From an uncultured Alphaproteobacteria bacterium (GTDB lineage Bacteria > Pseudomonadota > Alphaproteobacteria > Thalassobaculales > Thalassobaculaceae): a DNA stretch of 11,714 bases. The notes below the pieces were generated by a model. The model was not told where the DNA came from. It did no database searches and saw nothing but the letters and a program-made list of their open reading frames with translations. Where the stretch lies: positions 1 to 11,714 of the forward strand of contig CALIMD010000078.1 in the NCBI GenBank assembly GCA_938028645.1, read 5' to 3'. Both the position numbers and the translations under genes were made by a program. The stretch's first letter is position 1; every line of letters begins with the position of its first letter. Shown piece by piece: positions 6,373-11,714 of this stretch.

Positions 6373-6502
6373 AAGTGTCCTAACCATGGAAATGCAGCTT
6401 ACATATTCTTAATCCATTTAAGAAATCTGTGCAATAAATTCGACTTCTACAGCACCATATCTGGCAACAAATTTAACCAAATGAAAGACATATTGAGGGA
6501 TT
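6373..6502. other. Gap between the hydantoinase operon and the LysR gene
   Basis: No gene is visible. The gap holds the LysR ribosome binding site (TAGGA) and the 6406-6424 palindrome. I find no GC-rich hairpin plus T-run on the minus strand, so transcription of the upstream operon may run on into the LysR gene. Confidence 0.5.
6406..6424. promoter_or_regulatory. Palindrome upstream of the LysR gene, candidate LysR operator
   Basis: TTCTTAA-TCCAT-TTAAGAA is a perfect 7-base dyad with a 5-base centre. The inner 13 bases (6409-6421) fit the T-N11-A form of LysR boxes. It is placed 33 bases upstream of the LysR start, where autoregulatory sites are often found. The alternative is a weak hairpin ending the upstream operon, but no T-run follows it on the minus strand, so an operator is favoured. 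Confidence 0.5.
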
Positions 6503-7276
6503 TCAACGAGTTGACGTTTGACCTACTTGACCAGTAAATAATCGTCCACCTTCAATTAAATTTCCATAAGGAATATTGAGGCGTTTAAGACACACAAACA
6601 TCAATGCCTGATTACTGGTAATAACAGGTTTTTTAAGAAATGCCTCAATCGCTGGGATAGCTTCCAATGCCCGATAATCCGTACAGGAAACAACAATCGC
6701 TTGAGCATCAGGGTGATCTGCTTTCAAAGCCATCTCATACGCGTCTTGTGGCGTAAGTGCATTTTGCTCAAGACTGTTTAACTCTCGATCGAAAACCACT
6801 TCAGTCACTACATCAATATTACTATCTTTGAAGTATTTCACAGACTCCGCGCTTAGGGCTTTCACATAAGGTGATGTAAAAGCTACCTTTGAAGCCCCTA
6901 TATGCTGAATTGCTTCAACAAGTGCCCCAGCAGTTGTAACAGCAGGACGACCAGTTAAATCCATCAATCTACGACAAAAGGCTGAGTCAAATTCAGGACC
7001 GTCTGACAAAGTGGCAGACGTGCAGCCGTAGGCGATTACATCAACACGCGCGTCCATAAGATCCTTGCAGTTTTTATCCACGGACTGACGAACGAATCTG
7101 CGCATCTCAGCAGAGTCTGGAATAGTTTCCACATCATATCCACCGCTGCGTGTGGAGTGAATGGTAACGCCAGGGGGACATAACATCATGCAATCCGGCT
7201 CAACATTGGTATTTGAAGATGGTACAATCAGCCCAATGCGTTTTAATCTCGGCGCGTATTGGATCGTTTCAGACAT
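6503..7276 (-). CDS. Maleate isomerase / arylmalonate decarboxylase / Asp-Glu racemase superfamily protein
   Basis: A 257-residue enzyme of the superfamily that uses one or two cysteines to move protons on carboxylate substrates. Seen: RIGLIVPSSNTNVEPDC (13-29), the first catalytic cysteine C85 in IAYGCTSATLSDG, TTAGALVEAI, the loop VAFTSPY, and the second cysteine C198 in IVVSCTDYRALEAI. The end SNQALMFVCLKRLNI...GGRLF is typical. Both cysteines point to an isomerase or racemase; arylmalonate decarboxylases have one. Overall it is closest in form to maleate cis-trans isomerase, but hydantoin racemases are relatives and a hydantoinase-like operon precedes it. The start is ATG 7276: AAGGA lies eight bases upstream, and the ATG overlaps the upstream stop as ATGTCTGA. 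A longer frame to 7372 would run 104 bases into the PLP-enzyme gene with a hydrophobic, unrelated extension. It is the last gene of the operon. Confidence 0.85.
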   Translation of the reverse strand: MSETIQYAPRLKRIGLIVPSSNTNVEPDCMMLCPPGVTIHSTRSGGYDVETIPDSAEMRRFVRQSVDKNCKDLMDARVDVIAYGCTSATLSDGPEFDSAFCRRLMDLTGRPAVTTAGALVEAIQHIGASKVAFTSPYVKALSAESVKYFKDSNIDVVTEVVFDRELNSLEQNALTPQDAYEMALKADHPDAQAIVVSCTDYRALEAIPAIEAFLKKPVITSNQALMFVCLKRLNIPYGNLIEGGRLFTGQVGQTSTR

Positions 7277-8447
7277 TGCCAGAATCCTTTTTGATTTCAT
7301 ACTCAACCTGATTAATAGCTTGCCGTAAATCAGAAATAAGATCGTCAGAATTCTCCAAACCGACAGAGACACGCAACATATCCCTTGGCGTGGATGAATC
7401 CCCTTTCTCTAATCCAGCGCGATGTTCAATAACGGATTCTGTACTGCCAAACGAGATCGCCTGCCGAAAGATATTTACCTTACTGGCAAGCAATTTCGCC
7501 GCGTACTCACCACCTTCCACACGAAACGATAACATTCCACCAAAACCCCCGCGCATCTGTTTTGCCGCCACTACATGTCCGTTATGTCTCCTTAAGCCAG
7601 GATATAAGACCTGTTGCACCATCTCACAACTGTCCAAAAACTCAGCAATTTTTAAAGCGCTGGTTGATGCCGTTTTAACGCGCACCGCCAGCGTCCGCAT
7701 ACCCCGTAGCAATAGCCAGGCTTCAAAACTACCTAACACACCACCATATTCATTCCTGATATTTTGAATATCTTTCAACACGTTTTCACGCCCCTCAGCC
7801 ACCACAACAGCACCTCCGATCAAATCACCATGACCGTTCAAATACTTTGAACAAGAATGCAGTACGATATCTGCACCAAGTTTAATTGGTTGAGTCAGAA
7901 TCGGCGTAGGAACAGTATTATCAATGGCTATCAAAGCACCAGCGTCTCGGACCACCGATGACACTTCAGCGATATCGGTGATCGTCCACGTCGGGTTGCT
8001 GGGTGTCTCAAGCCAGACTACTTTGGTTTTACCTTTACGCAATGCGTCCCCAACACAGCCAGTTGTACACTCATCCACATAAGTCACCTGAAGACCCCAA
8101 CGCAGTCCATGCGTGTTCATCCATTCGCGCAAACCTGAATAAACCAGCTTGGGCAGGATTACATGATCACCTGGGGTCAGTCTCTGAAAAACAGATGTGA
8201 TAGCAGCCATACCGGAGGCGAAGATTAGACAGCCTGCGCCACCTTCCAGTCTATTGATCAAGGCCTCGGGTTGTTCAAATGTAGGATTATCATCTCGAGT
8301 GAACATCCGTCCTGCTCGGTCTAAATTTTTGGGATCGCGCAAGAACGATGTCGATGGACGCAAAGGAAACGCCATTGCATCAGTCTCACGATCAATCCAG
8401 CCAAGCGCAGTAGCCGTCAGAGTCTCGGGGTGCAATTTTTTACTCAT
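7269..8447 (-). CDS. Trans-sulfuration family PLP-dependent enzyme (cystathionine gamma-synthase/lyase-like)
   Basis: A full-length (392 residue) Cys/Met-metabolism PLP enzyme. The cofactor lysine is K201 in LHSCSKYLNGHGDLIGG, the PLP-ring aspartate D176 in IAIDNT, and the glycine-methionine turn FASGMAAI is at 77-84. The active-site tyrosine Y103 in LVYSG and the substrate-carboxylate arginine R359 in MLRVSVGLE are both present. An odd point: the family motif YSRxxNPT reads FTRDDNPT (49-56), so the tyrosine that contacts PLP phosphate from the partner subunit is phenylalanine. Members catalyse gamma- or beta-elimination or replacement on sulfur amino acids (cystathionine, methionine, O-acyl-homoserine); which one cannot be told here. 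ATG 8447 overlaps the hydantoinase B stop as ATGA and has GAGGAAG upstream; its stop overlaps the isomerase start. Tight coupling suggests it acts on a product of the same pathway rather than in general methionine synthesis. Confidence 0.9.
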   Translation of the reverse strand: MSKKLHPETLTATALGWIDRETDAMAFPLRPSTSFLRDPKNLDRAGRMFTRDDNPTFEQPEALINRLEGGAGCLIFASGMAAITSVFQRLTPGDHVILPKLVYSGLREWMNTHGLRWGLQVTYVDECTTGCVGDALRKGKTKVVWLETPSNPTWTITDIAEVSSVVRDAGALIAIDNTVPTPILTQPIKLGADIVLHSCSKYLNGHGDLIGGAVVVAEGRENVLKDIQNIRNEYGGVLGSFEAWLLLRGMRTLAVRVKTASTSALKIAEFLDSCEMVQQVLYPGLRRHNGHVVAAKQMRGGFGGMLSFRVEGGEYAAKLLASKVNIFRQAISFGSTESVIEHRAGLEKGDSSTPRDMLRVSVGLENSDDLISDLRQAINQVEYEIKKDSGNV

Positions 8448-10135
8448 ATTTGATCTTCCTCTCTCAATCGCACACTATCCACCAATTTACCGTAATCTGT
8501 AGTAGCAGCTTCTATACTTACCAGACCAAAGTCGATATCTTGTGCGATACTCTGTGGATCTCTTTCCTTTGGATTACCATAGCCAGCACCACCTGGTGTT
8601 AATACGGTCAGTCGCTCTCCTGCGGGAATGATTTGCTCTCCCTTGGGTCGCAATGTAGAACCGTTGCTAAGAATAAGAGAGCCGGGTTTACCGTTGCTGC
8701 CCCCTTCGCGGCCACGTGGTGGATGGTTCATTCGATCCAAGGCTGCAAATAATGAGATCGGTGCAGCCTCACTGCTTGAAATCTCCAAAACCTGACCTAA
8801 ACCACCACGAAATTTACCTGCTCCTGCCGAGTCTTGGCGATACTCTCGCCGCCAAATAATCAATGGAGAAACACTCTCAGTGATTTCTACAAGCGAGCCC
8901 ATGACCCCACTGGGGAAAGCTGTTGCAGACAACCCATCCTTGCTTGGTCGACCGCCCGTGCCACCGTTATGCACCAGCTCAGTTGCGAATTTAGTTTTGT
9001 TAGCATCGGCATTCAAAGAATAACCACCGCGCAAAGGCAGGTCCCACAAACAACAACTACCCTCCGCAGGCACCACACCCGGTAATGCTTGATGTAAGCA
9101 ACCAAATATAACATCTGGTAACAACTGCCCTACCACATGTCGCATCGCAACAGGCGCGGGAAACTGGGCATTAATGATACTGTTTTCTGGAGCAGTGATA
9201 ATGAATGGTGCTAGAGCACCTTCATTGTTTGGAACTTCAGGTGCTAAAGCACATTTTAAAGCGAAGCAAGCATAGGCACTCGCATAATTCAAAGGACAGT
9301 TTATGCCCTTGGCAGAACGGCTTGACGAACCTGTAAAATCGACCATCAGCTCACCATTTCCGATTGTCATAGCAGCAACTAAATCCAATGGCTCATCATA
9401 GCCATCAACACGCATCTCGTAATGATATGTACCTTTAGGAAGAACATCAATCAGATCACGGGTACGTTCACGCGATCTGTCGATTATATAATTAGATATC
9501 TGAACGAGGTCCGAAATCCCAATATCTCCCATACATTCCGATGTACGCCTGCTTCCACATTCTACACAGGTCATTAGAGCATATGTATCGCCCTCTACTT
9601 CGGTGGGAACGCGACTATTACTTTTGAGGATTGCCATAAAGGTCTCATCCAACTTTCCGGCATCCAACAATTTGAAAATTGGGACAAACAGTCCTTCGTC
9701 CAAAACATCAGAACCATCAGGACCAAAGCCAAGACCCCCAAGATCTGCGAGGTGGCTGGTGCAAGATGTGAATCCTATCAAGACGCCATTGTGAAAACAG
9801 GGCCGTACTAACATAAAATCATTTAGATGTCCTGCCGCTTTCCACGGATCATTGGTAAGGTATATATCCTCAGGATGCATATCCTCAAGAGGATATTTTT
9901 TCAAGAAATAGCGCACAGAATTGGCCATCGTATTCACGTGGCCAGGTGTTCCTGTGACCGCCTGTGCAATCATCCGGCCGTTGAGATCAAACAGACCAGC
10001 AGAAAGATCGCCAGATTCACGAACGATCGGATTAAACGCTGTGCGCATCAGAGTTTGTGCTTGTTCTTCAACAATCGCGATCAACCTATTCCAGAGAATC
10101 TGTAACTCAATCACGCTTAGAATACGGTTAGTCAT
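8444..10135 (-). CDS. hyuB: Hydantoinase B / oxoprolinase family protein
   Basis: The second subunit (563 residues, normal length) of an ATP-dependent HyuA/HyuB amidohydrolase; the family includes N-methylhydantoinase, 5-oxoprolinase C-terminal domains, acetophenone carboxylase and caprolactamase. Seen: FNPIVRESGDLSAGLFD near residue 35, GTPGHVNTM, DIYLTNDPWKAAGHLNDF with the conserved DP and HLND residues, and FTSCTSHLADLGG. Further on come VDFTGSSSRSAKGINCPLNYA, NEGALAPFIITAPENSIINA, PAPVAMRHVVGQLLPDVIFG, EYRQDSAGAGKFRGGLGQ and the C-terminal TPGGAGYGNPKERD. All are standard for HyuB. ATG 10135 overlaps the hydantoinase A stop as ATGA, with TAGGA seven bases upstream inside hyuA, so translation is coupled and the two subunits should be made in equal amounts. 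Its own stop overlaps the PLP-enzyme start. The substrate is unknown. Confidence 0.94.
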   Translation of the reverse strand: MTNRILSVIELQILWNRLIAIVEEQAQTLMRTAFNPIVRESGDLSAGLFDLNGRMIAQAVTGTPGHVNTMANSVRYFLKKYPLEDMHPEDIYLTNDPWKAAGHLNDFMLVRPCFHNGVLIGFTSCTSHLADLGGLGFGPDGSDVLDEGLFVPIFKLLDAGKLDETFMAILKSNSRVPTEVEGDTYALMTCVECGSRRTSECMGDIGISDLVQISNYIIDRSRERTRDLIDVLPKGTYHYEMRVDGYDEPLDLVAAMTIGNGELMVDFTGSSSRSAKGINCPLNYASAYACFALKCALAPEVPNNEGALAPFIITAPENSIINAQFPAPVAMRHVVGQLLPDVIFGCLHQALPGVVPAEGSCCLWDLPLRGGYSLNADANKTKFATELVHNGGTGGRPSKDGLSATAFPSGVMGSLVEITESVSPLIIWRREYRQDSAGAGKFRGGLGQVLEISSSEAAPISLFAALDRMNHPPRGREGGSNGKPGSLILSNGSTLRPKGEQIIPAGERLTVLTPGGAGYGNPKERDPQSIAQDIDFGLVSIEAATTDYGKLVDSVRLREEDQI

Positions 10136-11714
10136 GGTTCAGTCCTATCCAATATCAAGTTCATGTGACTATCTAACTTGCCCGAGTAATTTCTGGTAAC
10201 AAAGGTCGTAGTCTGAGGCTCCTCTACGACGACAGGTCCGATAAAGGCATCACCAGAACGCATCTTAGGTCTCCAAAAACTGGGGACTGTGTCGAGGTCG
10301 TTCAGCTCTACTAAAAACACTTTACGCTCCCCAGAGGCCATCGGCTTTAAGGTCTTGCCTTTCTCAAACAGCTCAACCGGTGTTTTAACAATGGTTGAAA
10401 CCACAACTGACCAGGATAGAACTTCGATATCACGTTCAGGGATGGTTCGACCGTAAAGCCGACTATAACAGAGGTCATATGTCGATTTGATCGCCGCAAG
10501 ATCCGCTACCTTTAAGGCATGCTTGGGGATTGGTACTTGAATTTCATGCCCTTGTCCTACATAGCGCATGAAAGCGGAGCGGGTTTCAAGCAATTCTGCA
10601 TCCCGGGCTCCTTCGGTAACAATCTCAATCGCTTGCGTAGAGATGCTGTTAATCACATCATTCACACTCTTTAGATTAAAATCAGTCAGCGTGGTATAAT
10701 GACTTTGCACCAATTCGTATGAAATTGGCGCGTTTAGAAAACCCAAGGCAGAACCAACACTCGAATTCGCAGGTATAATCACCCGTTTCATGCCCAATTT
10801 CTCTGCCAACCGAACAGCGTGCAGCGGTCCACCACCGCCAAAGGCGATCATGCTGAATCTTGACAGATCCACCCCGTGTTCGACGCTATGAATTCGAGCA
10901 GCATTTGCCATATTTTCTTCAACCATTTCAACAACACCGGCAGCCCCTTGCAGTACAGGTATATCCAATTGCAGGCTGACATCTTGTAGCAATGCGTCTT
11001 TTGCAGCTTTTACGCTCAGTTTGATCTTGCCTTCGGCAAATGCATCAGGGTCAATGCGACCCAACAAAAGATTTGCATCTGTCACCGTAGCCATCAAACC
11101 TCCCTTATCAAAACACGCTGGACCCGGCATAGCCCCTGCGCTCTGGGGTCCGATGTTAAGACGCCCAACCTGATCCACATGCGCGACTGAGCCGCCACCT
11201 GCTCCAATTTCGATCATCTCAATGACCGGAATACGAACGGGCATGCCACTACCTTTTTGAAATCGTGCAGAGCGGGCAATTTCAAAATTGCGTGCCGTCT
11301 GTGGCTTGTAATCCTCAATCAATGAAATTTTCGCGGTTGTTCCACCCATATCAAACGAAAGTATCCTCGGCTCATTCAGTTCTTTCGCAATTTTAGCCGC
11401 TAGAATAGCGCCACCACTCGGACCAGATTCAACTAAACGGATAGGGAACTTGATCGCATTTTTTAATGTAGTCATTCCCCCACCAGACGTCATCATAAAG
11501 ATCGGACAATTAAAACCTCTGCTTTTAAACACCACCTCCAATGCGCGCAGATAGCGAGCCATAATTGGTTGAACATAAGCATTGCAAGCGGTTGTCATCA
11601 GGCGCTCATATTCGCGCACTTCGGGACATACATCACTAGAAAGTGTAATCTCAGCGTTACACCCTTGCGCATTCAAAATCTCGCGCACGCATTGTTCGTG
11701 TTTTGGGTTAGCAT
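10132..11714 (-). CDS. hyuA: Hydantoinase A / oxoprolinase family protein, N-terminus beyond window
   Basis: The ATPase-fold subunit of the HyuA/HyuB enzyme; about 526 residues are visible and the frame stays open to the window edge. The first visible residues (ANPKHEQCVREIL) are internal in HyuA proteins, so roughly 170-190 N-terminal residues are missing. GTG at 11688 is therefore an internal valine codon, not a start. Seen: LSSDVCPEVREYERLMTTACNAYVQPIM, MMTSGGGMTT, VESGPSGGAILAA and the phosphate-binding SFDMGGTTAKISL (from about 11358 downward). These are followed by EIGAGGGSVAHVD, GPQSAGAMPGPACFDKGG, ATVTDANLLLGRIDPDAF and FGGGGPLHAVRLAEKLG. The residues are those of the ASKHA ATP-binding fold, which in this family phosphorylates the amide or carbonyl oxygen to drive hydrolysis or carboxylation. 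It is upstream of hyuB with a 4-base overlap. The promoter lies outside the window. Confidence 0.94.
   Translation of the reverse strand, partial: ANPKHEQCVREILNAQGCNAEITLSSDVCPEVREYERLMTTACNAYVQPIMARYLRALEVVFKSRGFNCPIFMMTSGGGMTTLKNAIKFPIRLVESGPSGGAILAAKIAKELNEPRILSFDMGGTTAKISLIEDYKPQTARNFEIARSARFQKGSGMPVRIPVIEMIEIGAGGGSVAHVDQVGRLNIGPQSAGAMPGPACFDKGGLMATVTDANLLLGRIDPDAFAEGKIKLSVKAAKDALLQDVSLQLDIPVLQGAAGVVEMVEENMANAARIHSVEHGVDLSRFSMIAFGGGGPLHAVRLAEKLGMKRVIIPANSSVGSALGFLNAPISYELVQSHYTTLTDFNLKSVNDVINSISTQAIEIVTEGARDAELLETRSAFMRYVGQGHEIQVPIPKHALKVADLAAIKSTYDLCYSRLYGRTIPERDIEVLSWSVVVSTIVKTPVELFEKGKTLKPMASGERKVFLVELNDLDTVPSFWRPKMRSGDAFIGPVVVEEPQTTTFVTRNYSGKLDSHMNLILDRTEP

Noticed and set aside
7277..7372. 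N-terminal hydrophobic extension of the isomerase, possible signal peptide
   Set aside because: It lies wholly inside the PLP-enzyme gene in another frame; ATG 7276 has a ribosome binding site and overlaps the upstream stop in the same manner as the other operon junctions.
11686..11688. GTG as the start of hydantoinase A
   Set aside because: The frame continues without a stop to the window edge with family-typical residues (NPKHEQ), and the N-terminal third of the family is missing, so the true start lies outside.

Overview
The window looks like a chromosomal stretch from a marine, heterotrophic proteobacterium, probably Alpha- or Gammaproteobacteria. This rests on gene content (a DMSP-lyase-type cupin, a TauD/TfdA dioxygenase, a GFA protein, hydantoinase A/B subunits) and moderate-to-low GC; no rRNA or other phylogenetic marker is present. 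There is no tRNA, rRNA, CRISPR array, insertion sequence or phage gene. All gaps between genes are under 300 bases.

Layout. (1) Bases 1-540, rightward: the C-terminal third of an acyl-CoA synthetase cut by the window edge, facing a small DUF2177 membrane protein (560-973, leftward). (2) 974-1141 is an AT-rich divergent promoter region with inverted repeats and a good sigma70-like promoter. It drives a cupin with the metal-binding pattern of DddQ/DddL DMSP lyases (1142-1756, rightward). (3) 1760-4500, leftward: a probable three-gene operon, transcribed as TauD/TfdA dioxygenase, then GFA zinc protein, then Tm-1-like UPF0261 protein. (4) 4501-4715 is a divergent region leading to a methyltransferase with the catalytic pattern of phosphoethanolamine methyltransferases (4716-5495, rightward). 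(5) 5521-6372, leftward: a LysR-type regulator with a 19-base palindrome just upstream of its start. (6) 6503-11714, leftward: a translationally coupled four-gene operon in which each stop overlaps the next start. The order is hydantoinase A (N-terminus outside the window), hydantoinase B, a Cys/Met-metabolism PLP enzyme, and a maleate-isomerase/Asp-Glu-racemase family protein.

How the parts may work together. The right-hand operon looks like one catabolic route: an ATP-dependent amidohydrolase (HyuA/HyuB), a C-S or C-gamma lyase-type PLP enzyme and a two-cysteine racemase/isomerase, possibly controlled by the adjacent LysR protein. The substrate cannot be read from sequence; a cyclic amide (hydantoin- or oxoproline-like) bearing a sulfur or gamma substituent is a reasonable hypothesis. 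The left half collects enzymes for methylated osmolytes or one-carbon compounds: a DMSP-lyase-like cupin, an Fe(II)/2-oxoglutarate oxygenase that could demethylate and release formaldehyde, a GFA protein from a family named for glutathione-formaldehyde chemistry, and a phosphobase-type methyltransferase. These links are inferences from gene order.

Three start sites are moved inward from the longest reading frame because good ribosome binding sites and family N-termini support it: the GFA protein (3502), the LysR regulator (6372) and the isomerase (7276). The cupin start is uncertain (TTG 1142, GTG 1157 or ATG 1166). Base composition changes across the window: AT-rich on the left, clearly more GC-rich in the hydantoinase operon.
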